From an uncultured Bacilli bacterium (lineage in GTDB: Bacteria > Bacillota_I > Bacilli_A > RF39 > UBA660), in NCBI GenBank assembly GCA_949440065.1, contig CASRZP010000024.1:1-16003 (forward strand): a stretch of 16,003 nt of DNA, in the 5' to 3' direction. This document shows, piece after piece, positions 1-7,232 of the stretch (within the stretch, counting starts at the first letter, position 1; every line of letters begins with the position of its first letter). A program made the position numbers and the translations under genes. Under the pieces are notes generated by a model that made no database searches, was not told the origin of the DNA, and saw only the letters and a list, made by a program, of their open reading frames with translations.

Positions 1-4
1 CTCC
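1..4 (-). promoter_or_regulatory. Probable ribosome binding site of a downstream gene cut by the window edge
   Basis: On the minus strand the trmK stop codon is followed at once by GGAG, making AGGGAG across the stop. This looks like a Shine-Dalgarno site for another minus-strand gene just outside the window. In Bacillus subtilis the gene after trmK is a NIF3-like protein (yqfO), so that is the expected neighbour. The identity is inferred from gene order only. Confidence 0.35.
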
Positions 5-676
5 CTAAGGAGTCAATGCATATTTATTAATTGCTTTTAAGTAACGTTTTAATGACCATCGTTTTTTGATGTATCTTTTAGGTAAAATCGCTAAAAGTGT
101 TTTTACTCTTACTTGTTCTTTTTGATAATACTGATTAAAAAGTGGTTCTTTTTTTTGTCTTAAAATAGGTCCAAATTGATAATCTAACTTTTGATAAGAC
201 CTAGCCCCTTTTTTTAATTTTAACACTGGATAGATAATATGATGATCTTCTATTAAAGCTTCATCTTCCATATAAAAACCATGGTTTAAGAAATACTCAC
301 GAACGAAAACGCAATCACTATTAGGCGATAAAATTAAGGTCTTCACTTGATTTAGTCGAAATGGTGTATACTTTACCATGCCAATCATCGTTAATCCACC
401 AAGTCCTGAAATAACTACCGTATCAATGCCATCATGAATGGGTTCTAATCCGTTTCCTAAAGCAGTTTGTATTTCATTTTCTACTTTATATTCTTTAATA
501 TTTTTCTTTGCTTGTGCTAAAGGTCCTTCATGTAAGTCACTAGCTAGACAAGACTTCGCTATTTTTTGTTTAATCAAATAAATATCTAATAAAGCATGAT
601 CGCATCCTACATCCATAACGGTAGAACCATGATCTACCATATGGGCAACTTTTTCTAGCCGTTTACTTAACTTCAT
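5..676 (-). CDS. trmK: tRNA (adenine(22)-N1)-methyltransferase TrmK
   Basis: This SAM-dependent enzyme methylates N1 of adenine 22 in tRNA in Gram-positive bacteria. At 223 residues it has the family's usual size. The SAM-binding motif DVGCDHALL lies at residues 22-30, a family-typical SGLGG at 90-94 and ILSPNSD at about 115-121. The C-terminal third is helical and lysine-rich, as in TrmK. The start has a GAGGAT ribosome binding site that overlaps the end of rpoD, and the intergenic gap is only 10 nt, so the gene is co-transcribed with rpoD. The order dnaG-rpoD-trmK is conserved in Firmicutes and supports the call independently of sequence. Motifs and position are seen directly; the exact target base is taken from the family. 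Confidence 0.92.
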   Translation of the reverse strand: MKLSKRLEKVAHMVDHGSTVMDVGCDHALLDIYLIKQKIAKSCLASDLHEGPLAQAKKNIKEYKVENEIQTALGNGLEPIHDGIDTVVISGLGGLTMIGMVKYTPFRLNQVKTLILSPNSDCVFVREYFLNHGFYMEDEALIEDHHIIYPVLKLKKGARSYQKLDYQFGPILRQKKEPLFNQYYQKEQVRVKTLLAILPKRYIKKRWSLKRYLKAINKYALTP

Positions 677-686
677 TACATCCTCA

Positions 687-1781
687 CTAATCGGTTAAGA
701 AATCTTTTAATTTGCGTGATCTAGATGGATGACGTAATTTTCTTAACGCCTTGGCTTCAATTTGACGAATTCTCTCACGAGTTACGCCAAAGATTTGTCC
801 TACTTCTTCTAAGGTGCGACACTGTCCATCGTCTAATCCAAAACGTAGACGTAAAACTCGCTCTTCCCTATCGGTTAACGTTAGTAAAACTCCTGATAAT
901 TCTTCTTTTAACATTTCTACGGTAGTAAAATCTTCTGGACTCATCATTCGCTCATCACGAATAAAATCTCCCAAGTGACTATCCTCTTCTTCACCAATAG
1001 GTGTTTCCAGTGATACAGGTTCTTGACTAATTTTATAGACTTCACGAACTTTTTCTACCGAAATATTTAAACGTTTCGCAATTTCTTCATCCGTTGGTTC
1101 ACGATTTAACTCTTGAATTAATTGGCGTTGAATGCGAGATAATTTATTGATTGTCTCTACCATGTGAACAGGTACACGAATCGTTCTTGCTTGATCAGCT
1201 ATCGCACGCGTTATCGCTTGTCTTATCCACCAAGTAGCGTAAGTTGAAAATTTATATCCTTTCGTCGGATCAAATTTATCTACTGCTTTCATTAGTCCTA
1301 TGTTTCCTTCTTGAATTAAATCAAGAAATAACATTCCACGACCCACATAACGTTTCGCAATCGATACTACCAAACGTAAATTCGATTCAGCCAATACTTG
1401 TTTAGCGTGTTCATCCCCTTGTTCAGCAAGACGAGCATACTCAAATTCTTCATCAGAAGTTAATAAATTAATTCGTCCAATTTCCTTTAAATACATTCTA
1501 ACTGGATCATTAATTTTAATATCTTTTGATAATGTTAACTCCTCAACACGCATACTTCCTGGATCTTCATCGTCATTAGGTTCTTCCTCGTGATCATCTA
1601 AAGAAACAATATCAATATGATTTTCTAATAATAAATTATATAAATCATCTAAGGTATCACTGTCCACATCTAGTCCTTTTAATTCATCTGCTAATTGTTC
1701 ATAAGTAATATATCCTTGCTTTTTTCCTAGTTTTACTAATTCTTCTTTTCGCTCTTCTATACTTTTTATCTCTTCGATCAT
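687..1781 (-). CDS. rpoD: Primary (housekeeping) RNA polymerase sigma factor RpoD/SigA
   Basis: This 364-residue sigma-70 directs RNA polymerase to vegetative promoters. An N-terminal region 1.1-like segment (about residues 10-60) is followed by an acidic linker (62-74). Region 1.2 starts near DPVRMYLKEIG (92-102). Regions 2.1-2.4 span about 130-206, with the -10 recognition helix around KFSTYATWWIRQAITRAI (177-194). Region 3 spans about 207-270. Region 4.2 carries the -35 recognition helix-turn-helix, RTLEEVGQIFGVTRERIRQI (322-341). The length matches SigA of Bacilli. The start is fixed by AAGGAG, which is embedded in the last codons of the upstream primase fragment; the gap is one nucleotide, so translation is probably coupled. 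The conserved recognition regions imply standard TTGACA/TATAAT promoters here, and several are seen in this window. Confidence 0.97.
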   Translation of the reverse strand: MIEEIKSIEERKEELVKLGKKQGYITYEQLADELKGLDVDSDTLDDLYNLLLENHIDIVSLDDHEEEPNDDEDPGSMRVEELTLSKDIKINDPVRMYLKEIGRINLLTSDEEFEYARLAEQGDEHAKQVLAESNLRLVVSIAKRYVGRGMLFLDLIQEGNIGLMKAVDKFDPTKGYKFSTYATWWIRQAITRAIADQARTIRVPVHMVETINKLSRIQRQLIQELNREPTDEEIAKRLNISVEKVREVYKISQEPVSLETPIGEEEDSHLGDFIRDERMMSPEDFTTVEMLKEELSGVLLTLTDREERVLRLRFGLDDGQCRTLEEVGQIFGVTRERIRQIEAKALRKLRHPSRSRKLKDFLTD

Positions 1782-1782
1782 A

Positions 1783-2166
1783 TTAACGCTCCTTATTTCT
1801 TAACTCTATGATTTCTTTGGCAATTTTAGCTTGTTCTAAAGGGTCAACTTCCTTTTCCATTTTATTCGTTAATCTTTTAATTTCTTGATTCAAACGATAT
1901 TCTTGTATCGCTTTAAGACAATCCACTATTGCTTGATTTGTAACTAATTCCATGATTACATCATCTACAGCCTGGTCTAAGGTATGTTGTAATTTTTCAT
2001 TTTCTAAAGCATATGTATAAAAGTCTGACACATTAATTTTTCCATGCGTATGATAATAATAGGCAATTTCTTCAGCTAACATGCGATAATCTTCATCTGG
2101 AAAAACTTGTTTTTCCTTTTCATAAAGTTGAATTGCCATCTCATCTACTAACATGTAGTTAATCAT
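1783..2166 (-). CDS. dnaG: Helicase-binding C-terminal domain of primase, as a separate reading frame (split dnaG)
   Basis: This 127-residue frame corresponds to the C-terminal domain of bacterial primase, which binds the replicative helicase (DnaB/DnaC type). It starts with an INYMLVDEMAIQLYE stretch like the first helix of that domain. It continues through a helical bundle (YRMLAEEIAYYYHTHG) and ends with the helical hairpin (IKRLTNKMEKE... QAKIAKEIIELRNK). Its ATG overlaps the TGA of the main primase frame as ATGA, and no Shine-Dalgarno lies at proper distance, so translation would depend on reinitiation. One additional A at the junction (TTTATGATT to TTTAATGATT) would join both frames into one conventional DnaG. 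It may therefore be a genuine split gene, a recent frameshift, or a one-base assembly error. The domain identity is fairly sure; its existence as a separate protein is not. Confidence 0.72.
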   Translation of the reverse strand: MINYMLVDEMAIQLYEKEKQVFPDEDYRMLAEEIAYYYHTHGKINVSDFYTYALENEKLQHTLDQAVDDVIMELVTNQAIVDCLKAIQEYRLNQEIKRLTNKMEKEVDPLEQAKIAKEIIELRNKER

Positions 2167-3458
2167 AAATCACTAGAATTACTTTTACCTTCTTGTTTTT
2201 TCATTTCTTGAAGTCTTTTGTCTAGGGTATTATAACCGATATCGCACTCTTTTGCAAGTCTTTTTAAAATAATTTCACATCTTATTTCATCTTTTATCTT
2301 ACTTATTTCTTTTAACATTTGATTAATGTAGGTTGTTTTTTCTAAATCACTTTGAAAGTCTACACCTTGCTTTAATAAGTCTAATTTATAATCACTAAAG
2401 TATATGGCATGATCGACTAGTGCTTGAAATTTTTCTTTTCCATACGTTAAAATAAAGGTATCTGGATCATCTTCCCCAGGTAAGGAAATTACTTTAGGGG
2501 ATAATCCTAATTCTTCTAATTGGTTTCCATTAGCAAGAGTTGCTTTACGTCCAGCATTATCTCCATCAAAGCATAAAATGATATTACTAGATAGTCGCTT
2601 TAATAAATTGGCTTGTTCACTAGTCATCGCTGTTCCCATTAAAGCTACGGTATTTTTGTATCCGATGGATGATGCTCGAATAACGTCCATAAACCCTTCC
2701 ATCACAATAACCGAATTTTTAATTCTTGCTTCTTCTTTGGCTACATGATAATGGTATATGGTCATTCCTTTTTTAAAGATGGGCGTTTCTTTGGTATTAA
2801 GATATTTATTCAAATCACTTTTTTCATAAATTCGTCCACTGAATCCTACAATTCTACCTTGAATATCGTATAAAGGAAACACCACTCGTTCGATAAAAAC
2901 ATCATGTTCTCCACTAGATAATCCTATCTGATTCAATGTGGTTAAATCATAATTCTTCTTGGTAAGCAAGGTCGTTAAATCATCTTTACTTCCTAAGGAT
3001 AGTCCTACTTCAAATTCTTTTATTAACGTATCATCTATTTTTCTATCTAGTAAGTATTTTTTCGCTTTATTTGCTAGACTACTGGCTAAATTATTTTGGT
3101 AATATTTACTCGCTAGTTTGTACGCATCATATAAGGGTTGATTTTTTTCTATGGCATCACTGTTAGTATACTGATAGTTTATCCCTACTCTTTTGGCCAA
3201 TTTGGCTAAAGCTTCCCTAAAGGTTATATTTTCTCTTTTCATCACAAAATTAAAGACATTTCCTTTAGTACCACAGGCGAAACAATTAAAGATTTGCTTT
3301 TCCCTTGATACACTCATCGATGGATGGTTATCTTGATGAAAAGGACAAACACCAAGAAAGTTCTTTCCCCTTTGTTCTAATGGTAGATACTCACTAACAA
3401 CATCAACAATATCGTTTTTACTTTTTATCTGTTGAATGATATCATTATTCTGATTCAT
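2163..3458 (-). CDS. dnaG: DNA primase DnaG, zinc-binding and TOPRIM catalytic part
   Basis: Primase makes the RNA primers for replication. The N-terminal CHC2 zinc-binding domain shows C38, H41, C59 and C62 (CPFH ... CFAC). The catalytic core holds the TOPRIM domain with VMEGFMDVI (E254) and CFDGDNAG (D298, D300), followed by GEDDPD at 328-333. The frame stops at residue 431, after a charged linker (MKKQEGKSNSSDL). Bacterial DnaG is normally about 600 residues and continues into the helicase-binding domain, which here lies in the next frame (1783-2166). The start has an AGCGGTGGTGAT ribosome binding site, and an extended -10 promoter lies 29-37 nt upstream. Function as a primase is certain; whether the protein ends here depends on the junction at 2163-2166. 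Confidence 0.93.
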   Translation of the reverse strand: MNQNNDIIQQIKSKNDIVDVVSEYLPLEQRGKNFLGVCPFHQDNHPSMSVSREKQIFNCFACGTKGNVFNFVMKRENITFREALAKLAKRVGINYQYTNSDAIEKNQPLYDAYKLASKYYQNNLASSLANKAKKYLLDRKIDDTLIKEFEVGLSLGSKDDLTTLLTKKNYDLTTLNQIGLSSGEHDVFIERVVFPLYDIQGRIVGFSGRIYEKSDLNKYLNTKETPIFKKGMTIYHYHVAKEEARIKNSVIVMEGFMDVIRASSIGYKNTVALMGTAMTSEQANLLKRLSSNIILCFDGDNAGRKATLANGNQLEELGLSPKVISLPGEDDPDTFILTYGKEKFQALVDHAIYFSDYKLDLLKQGVDFQSDLEKTTYINQMLKEISKIKDEIRCEIILKRLAKECDIGYNTLDKRLQEMKKQEGKSNSSDL

Positions 3459-3486
3459 CTAAATATCACCACCGCTTGTCTAAAAT

Positions 3487-3515
3487 ATTATAGCACATTT
3501 GAAATAAATTAAGCA
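3487..3515 (-). promoter_or_regulatory. Probable vegetative promoter of the dnaG-rpoD-trmK operon
   Basis: On the minus strand a perfect TATAAT (3492-3487) is preceded by TGC, giving an extended -10 (TGCTATAAT). The -35 region at 17 nt spacing is poor (TGCTTA), as is common with extended -10 elements. The predicted start of transcription, near 3480, leaves a short leader before the dnaG ATG at 3458. It lies in the 63-nt gap between queH and dnaG, so dnaG need not depend on the queH promoter. Confidence 0.6.
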
Positions 3516-3521
3516 TAACTT

Positions 3522-4154
3522 TTATCTATTTTTACTAGATTTTTCTAGATGTTCTTGTAAAGAATAGATACACCCACAATAATCTTGGCGATATAGTTCA
3601 TATTGTTTTGATAATTCAATGGAACGTTTGTATCCGTTTTGTTTTTTAAAATCGGCATAAAGGTAAATTAGAGAATCGCTAGTTAATTGGGTTCCAATTT
3701 CATTAATCCAAGTGGCATTTTTATAAGGACTAATCGATAATGTGGTAGTAAAATAATCAAAGTGGTGAATTTTCGCATACTCCATGGTTTCTTTTAGTCG
3801 AAGCTGATAACATAAATAACATCGCTTACCACGTTCTTTTTCTTCTTCTAAGCCTTGACTCATTTGAAAAAATGTTTCACTATCAAAAGGAGCTATCACT
3901 ATTTTCACTTGTTTACTTAAATGGTTTTCATTTAATAAATGGGTTAACTCTTTTGCTCTTTTTTGGTATTCCTCTACATCAGTAATATTAGGGTTAGCAA
4001 AGTATAAAGTAATATCAAAAGTATCGATTAATTTTTCTAAAACAGCACTAGAGCAAGGTGCACAACAACAATGAAGTAATAATTTAGGATGTTTATCTTT
4101 AGGAATTTTTTCTATTTGCTCCATCATTTTTAATTGATAATTCACTTTTTCCAT
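3522..4154 (-). CDS. queH: Epoxyqueuosine reductase QueH
   Basis: QueH carries out the last step of queuosine synthesis, reducing epoxyqueuosine to queuosine in the anticodon of certain tRNAs. It is the non-homologous substitute for QueG. The 210-residue protein belongs to the former DUF208 family. It shows the cysteine set expected for an Fe-S cluster and a second metal site: HCCCAPC (C29-C31, C34), RCYLC (C112, C115) and DYCGC (C193, C195). The SPYKN segment at 142-146 is also typical. The start has a strong AAGGAG site 5 nt upstream. A TGTTAAAAT extended -10 lies at 4188-4180, so it probably has its own promoter, divergent from the ZIP transporter. No other queuosine genes are in view. Confidence 0.93.
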   Translation of the reverse strand: MEKVNYQLKMMEQIEKIPKDKHPKLLLHCCCAPCSSAVLEKLIDTFDITLYFANPNITDVEEYQKRAKELTHLLNENHLSKQVKIVIAPFDSETFFQMSQGLEEEKERGKRCYLCYQLRLKETMEYAKIHHFDYFTTTLSISPYKNATWINEIGTQLTSDSLIYLYADFKKQNGYKRSIELSKQYELYRQDYCGCIYSLQEHLEKSSKNR

Positions 4155-4179
4155 AATAGCTCCTTTTTCTAAAATTTTA

Positions 4180-4188
4180 TTTTAACAT
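4180..4188 (-). promoter_or_regulatory. Possible extended -10 element for queH
   Basis: The minus strand reads TGTTAAAAT, an extended -10 with one mismatch to TATAAT, about 25-35 nt before the queH ATG. No convincing -35 is visible. It sits in the 77-nt gap between the divergent queH and ZIP genes. I saw no equally good element for the ZIP gene on the plus strand. Confidence 0.4.
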
Positions 4189-4231
4189 ATTTTCTTTTCC
4201 TTTAAAACATATATTGTAACAGGTGAATAGT

Positions 4232-4987
4232 ATGTCAAATATAGCCTTAGCCTTTTTATTTACATCTATTGCTGGATTATCTACTATGCTGGGAAGTTTA
4301 TTTATTTTTAAAAAGGAAAAAAATGAAGGATTAATCGGTAAAGCTTTAAGTTTTGCTAGTGGTGTAATGATTTGTGTTTCCTTAATCGATTTAATTCCAG
4401 AAGGACTCACTTTATTATCAAACACTTATATTTTAAAAATTAGCATTTTAGTAGGGATGATTTCTCTTGTCAGTGGCATTGTTTTTTCGATGTTACTAGA
4501 TAAGTATTTACCTGATACTAAAGAAATTCAAAAAAGTGGTAAGCTATATCGCATTGGTATCATTTCTATGTTAGCCATTATTTTCCATAATATCCCTGAA
4601 GGAATTGCTACTTTTATGACCACTTCTAATGATGTTAGATTAGGACTAACGATTACCATAGCGATATTACTTCATAATATTCCTGAAGGAATTAGTATTT
4701 CGATTCCGATTTATTATTCCACTAAAAGTAAGAAAAAAAGTTTATGGTACACATTTATTTCAGGAATTTCAGAACCCTTTGGTGCATTAATTGCATATTT
4801 ATTTTTAAGTCCTTTTATTACTGATGTTTATATGGGATGTCTTCTCTTAGCAATTGCTGGCATTATGATTCATATTGCATCATATGAACTTCTTCCTACT
4901 GCTAAAAATTATCAACATACCAAAACAACTATTCTCTATTTTCTTCTTGGGGTAATACTGATGTACTTAAGCCATATGCTTTTTTAA
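4232..4987 (+). CDS. ZIP-family divalent metal (probably zinc) transporter, ZupT-like
   Basis: ZIP proteins import zinc or other divalent cations across the cytoplasmic membrane. The 251-residue protein has about eight hydrophobic segments. It carries the two metal-site motifs of the family, HNIPEG at 119-124 and again at 148-153, plus the ISEP motif at 179-182 and SYELLP at 217-222. I chose ATG 4232 over the in-frame GTG at 4223 because AGGTG at 4221-4225 then sits 6 nt upstream as the ribosome binding site. The upstream gene queH is divergent. The last 59 nt overlap the 3' end of the convergent DUF1294-DUF1287 gene, and no terminator is visible in the overlap. Family membership is sure; the metal is inferred. 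Confidence 0.92.
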   Translation: MSNIALAFLFTSIAGLSTMLGSLFIFKKEKNEGLIGKALSFASGVMICVSLIDLIPEGLTLLSNTYILKISILVGMISLVSGIVFSMLLDKYLPDTKEIQKSGKLYRIGIISMLAIIFHNIPEGIATFMTTSNDVRLGLTITIAILLHNIPEGISISIPIYYSTKSKKKSLWYTFISGISEPFGALIAYLFLSPFITDVYMGCLLLAIAGIMIHIASYELLPTAKNYQHTKTTILYFLLGVILMYLSHMLF

Positions 4988-5837
4988 ATTCATCATTTAA
5001 TACAAAACGATAATGTCCTGTAATTTTATTTTTCTTAGCATACCAGAAAAGAACATTCTCTTCACGATTGAGTTGACCTGCATTATGAATAAGATAAGGA
5101 ATTCCTTTTTTATTTCTAATATCAGAAATAATTCCTATGTGGTTATAATCTTCTCCAAAAATGACAATATCCCCTGGTTGAAAAGATGAAATATCATGAA
5201 CATCAAGTGATAGAGATAACGTGTTTCTATCAAAAAAGACTTTTAGGTTTTTCACTCTTCTAAAATCGATATTTTTATCTTGTTTTCCTGCTACTCTAGG
5301 GTATGATTCTATACTACGGGAAATATCAAAGTCGACATAGTCTTTTAATAAGTACCCCGCTTCTTTTAAAGCTCTCCAGATGGTATCGGTACAAACTCCT
5401 TCATCATCACTTGGATACCCTCCAGCATAATAAGCACTTTTATATTTAGGATGACTTTTCGCTTCTTTTTTGGCTCCATTTAAAATGTCCGTAAAATCAT
5501 CTATTCCATTTTGGTTAAAATCAAATTCACTTTTGATGGTAATGATATTAAAATCACTTGCTTGATAATGTTTTCCTTCAAAATATAAGAAGATAACTAG
5601 ACACAAGCTAAGAAGTAAAAACAAAAGATTAAGATAGATGAATTTTTTTCTTGTTGTTTTATGATGACATATCTTCATGGCAAGTAACGCCCCTACTCCT
5701 CCAGATAAAAAGCTTAAAAATAGTAAAAGTTTCTCTGAGATACGGTAATGATTTTTTATTGCTTGCCTTTTATCAAAATAGTAAGCCACAAAAGTTAGCC
5801 CATTGGTAATTAAATAGTAAAGAAAAACATATTTCAT
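4929..5837 (-). CDS. DUF1294-DUF1287 fusion: membrane-anchored, NlpC/P60-like predicted hydrolase
   Basis: The protein joins two families. Residues 1-90 are a DUF1294 membrane domain of about three helices, with YYFDKRQAI at 19-27 and the conserved HHKTTRKKF at 58-66. Residues of about 95-278 are a DUF1287 domain, an NlpC/P60-like fold. It has GVCTDTIWRAL with C149 as probable nucleophile, PGDIVIF at 221-227 and NHIGIISD with H233 as probable catalytic histidine. Between the two lies a 12-residue loop (106-117) that fits a calcium-binding EF-hand pattern, DxNxNGIDDFTD. The catalytic part would face outward on the wall side (inference). ATG 5837 is preferred to ATG 5849 because GGAG then lies 6 nt upstream. 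The start is one nucleotide after the stop of the upstream gene. The last 20 or so residues lie beyond the domain and overlap the ZIP gene. Confidence 0.82.
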   Translation of the reverse strand: MKYVFLYYLITNGLTFVAYYFDKRQAIKNHYRISEKLLLFLSFLSGGVGALLAMKICHHKTTRKKFIYLNLLFLLLSLCLVIFLYFEGKHYQASDFNIITIKSEFDFNQNGIDDFTDILNGAKKEAKSHPKYKSAYYAGGYPSDDEGVCTDTIWRALKEAGYLLKDYVDFDISRSIESYPRVAGKQDKNIDFRRVKNLKVFFDRNTLSLSLDVHDISSFQPGDIVIFGEDYNHIGIISDIRNKKGIPYLIHNAGQLNREENVLFWYAKKNKITGHYRFVLNDEFKKAYGLSTSVLPQEENRE

Positions 5838-5838
5838 C

Positions 5839-6474
5839 TTACACTCCATAATTTAGTTGAAATTTAAAAATAGCCTCAATCATTTGTTGATGGTTGCTAA
5901 ATTCTAAAATGGCATCCATAGGAATTAACTTATTATACGATATAGGAGCTAATAAGTAAACTAAATCTTCTACTTCTTGATCAAATTCATGAGCAAGTAA
6001 TGTGGCTTCAAAATAATTTCTACTTTTCAACAAAATCCAAAAAGTTTGTTCCAAATGCGATGAATTTTGCATTTCTTCTTTAGTAAACGATAAGAAATCT
6101 AGTTGTAATAGACGGTAAAATTTGTCAATTTCTAAGGATGAAAACATAGAAAAATCATCTTGAACTAATAAAGAATAAGAAAAACTATCTTTAATATAAT
6201 GAAGAGCATTTAATATATACATCATCAATAAGTAGTTTTCTAACGCACTAGTTTTTGTTTTTTGACTATAAGAAAAAGCAAAATTAATGATTTCATGATT
6301 TTCTGCATTTTGCTTTTTTAAATGAATCGTTGCTAAAAATAAATGAATATAACAAGATAATTCATAAGAATCTAGTTCACTTTCCAAATTTTCTAATAAA
6401 GGAAAAATCGATTTTCCTCGCTTGGCTAAGGAATTGTCTAAACTTAATAATGAGTACAGCAAATGAATATTCAT
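5839..6474 (-). CDS. Unrecognised soluble, all-helical protein
   Basis: I do not recognise this 211-residue protein. It has no signal peptide or membrane segment, few glycines, and many leucine, serine, phenylalanine and acidic residues. The sequence suggests stacked amphipathic helices, so a TPR-like or similar helical-repeat fold is possible, but I see no clear repeat. AGAGG lies 8-9 nt before the ATG, and a TGATAAAAT extended -10 is at 6503-6495. It is the first gene of a two-gene unit with the DUF1294-DUF1287 fusion, whose start follows after one nucleotide. The two are therefore translationally coupled, and a shared role in the cell envelope is possible. Confidence 0.7.
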   Translation of the reverse strand: MNIHLLYSLLSLDNSLAKRGKSIFPLLENLESELDSYELSCYIHLFLATIHLKKQNAENHEIINFAFSYSQKTKTSALENYLLMMYILNALHYIKDSFSYSLLVQDDFSMFSSLEIDKFYRLLQLDFLSFTKEEMQNSSHLEQTFWILLKSRNYFEATLLAHEFDQEVEDLVYLLAPISYNKLIPMDAILEFSNHQQMIEAIFKFQLNYGV

Positions 6475-6494
6475 ATCAATCGCCTCTTATGATT

Positions 6495-6503
6495 ATTTTA
6501 TCA
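6495..6503 (-). promoter_or_regulatory. Possible extended -10 for the 6474-4929 operon
   Basis: The minus strand reads TGATAAAAT, an extended -10 with one mismatch, about 20-30 nt before the ATG at 6474. The -35 region at 17 nt spacing (TTCTTT) is weak. It lies back to back with the plus-strand promoter at 6528-6556, making a compact divergent promoter region. Confidence 0.4.
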
Positions 6504-6527
6504 TACTTTATTAAAGAAAAGAATTTA

Positions 6528-6556
6528 TTTTCAAAAATTTTAATTTATGATATAAT
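6528..6556 (+). promoter_or_regulatory. Vegetative promoter of the 6589-7134 gene
   Basis: TATAAT is at 6551-6556, preceded by TGA (extended -10, TGATATAAT). TTTTCA lies at 6528-6533 with exactly 17 nt spacing and four of six matches to TTGACA. The predicted start of transcription, near 6563, leaves a leader of about 25 nt with the ribosome binding site. Confidence 0.65.
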
Positions 6557-6588
6557 CGTGGTATCAAATCAAGAAAAGAGGTGAAATG

Positions 6589-7134
6589 ATGGAAATTAAG
6601 AATGACAACAAAAGTATTATTTTAGGAATTATCGGTGCAGTAATTGGAGCAGCAGTAGCTACTATCCCTTGGGTATTAATGTATGTGTATGGTGAGATGA
6701 TTTTATCATTATTAGCCATTCTTATTGCCGTTGGTGCCTTATTTGGATATCAATTATTCAAAGGAAAAGTTACTAAGCAATTACCAATTATTATCTCGAT
6801 TATTTCTCTTGTTATGGTAATTTTTGCTACCTTAGTAGTTATTCCTTTATTGTTACTAGGAAGAGAAAGTCTTCCAATGACACTTGATAATCTTACACTT
6901 TTATATGAACAAGATGCATTTAAGGAAGCTATCTTCAAGGACTTAATCTTCTCTATTGTCTTTACCGTTTTAGGTATTAGTGGGGTAATTTCAAATATCA
7001 AAAAACAATTAGCAGAAGGAAAAACAGCAAAAATTACATCTGGGCTTCGTCGAAATAAAACAGCAAAGAAAAACGTTCAAGAAGATGAAGTAGATGATGA
7101 GGAAAAAGAAGATAATACTAAAGAAGATGAATAA
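6589..7134 (+). CDS. Unrecognised four-helix membrane protein with a charged cytoplasmic tail
   Basis: I do not recognise this 181-residue protein. It shows four hydrophobic segments, roughly residues 10-32, 34-54, 66-90 and 115-135. A basic stretch (SGLRRNKTAKK) follows, then a very acidic tail of about 20 residues rich in E and D. By the positive-inside rule the tail should be cytoplasmic. Two ATG codons are adjacent (6586 and 6589). I chose the second because GAGGTG at 6578-6583 is then 5 nt upstream. It stands alone between a good promoter (6528-6556) and a strong terminator (7134-7160), so it is a single-gene transcript. Confidence 0.75.
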   Translation: MEIKNDNKSIILGIIGAVIGAAVATIPWVLMYVYGEMILSLLAILIAVGALFGYQLFKGKVTKQLPIIISIISLVMVIFATLVVIPLLLLGRESLPMTLDNLTLLYEQDAFKEAIFKDLIFSIVFTVLGISGVISNIKKQLAEGKTAKITSGLRRNKTAKKNVQEDEVDDEEKEDNTKEDE

Positions 7135-7160
7135 TCAGGGAAGAAATTCCTTGATTTTTT
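7134..7160 (+). terminator. Rho-independent terminator after the membrane protein gene
   Basis: A 9-bp stem (ATCAGGGAA with TTCCTTGAT, one G-T wobble) closes a GAAA tetraloop at 7143-7146 and is followed at once by a run of T residues. The stem begins on the last base of the stop codon at 7132-7134. This is a textbook terminator on the plus strand. Confidence 0.88.
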
Positions 7161-7184
7161 ATTTACACTTCATTGACGTCACTA

Positions 7185-7213
7185 TTGTTTTACTGAAGAG
7201 ATATTTGTATAAT
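7185..7213 (+). promoter_or_regulatory. Promoter of the 7233-7871 gene
   Basis: A perfect TATAAT is at 7208-7213, with TTGTTT at 7185-7190 and 17 nt spacing. The predicted start of transcription is near 7220, directly at the ribosome binding site GGAGG, so the leader is very short. It follows the terminator of the previous gene by about 25 nt. Confidence 0.5.
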
Positions 7214-7232
7214 AGTAATGGAGGTTAAAGGT

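Noticed and set aside
725..925. Plus-strand open frame inside rpoD
   Set aside because: It lies antisense to the strongly conserved region 4 of the sigma factor; the translation matches nothing and has no ribosome binding site.
2155..2175. Programmed -1 frameshift as the explanation for the split dnaG
   Set aside because: The junction has no X-XXY-YYZ slippery heptamer and I see no stimulating stem-loop after it. Reinitiation at ATGA or a one-base error fits better.
4177..4425. Minus-strand open frame over the start of the ZIP gene
   Set aside because: It is antisense to the N-terminal helices of the ZIP transporter, and its translation is a mirror of a membrane protein with no family match.
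7173..7181. TTGACGTCA palindrome before the 7233 gene as a -35 box or operator
   Set aside because: It lies 29 nt before the TATAAT, too far for a -35. As a short palindrome seen once it gives no support for an operator.
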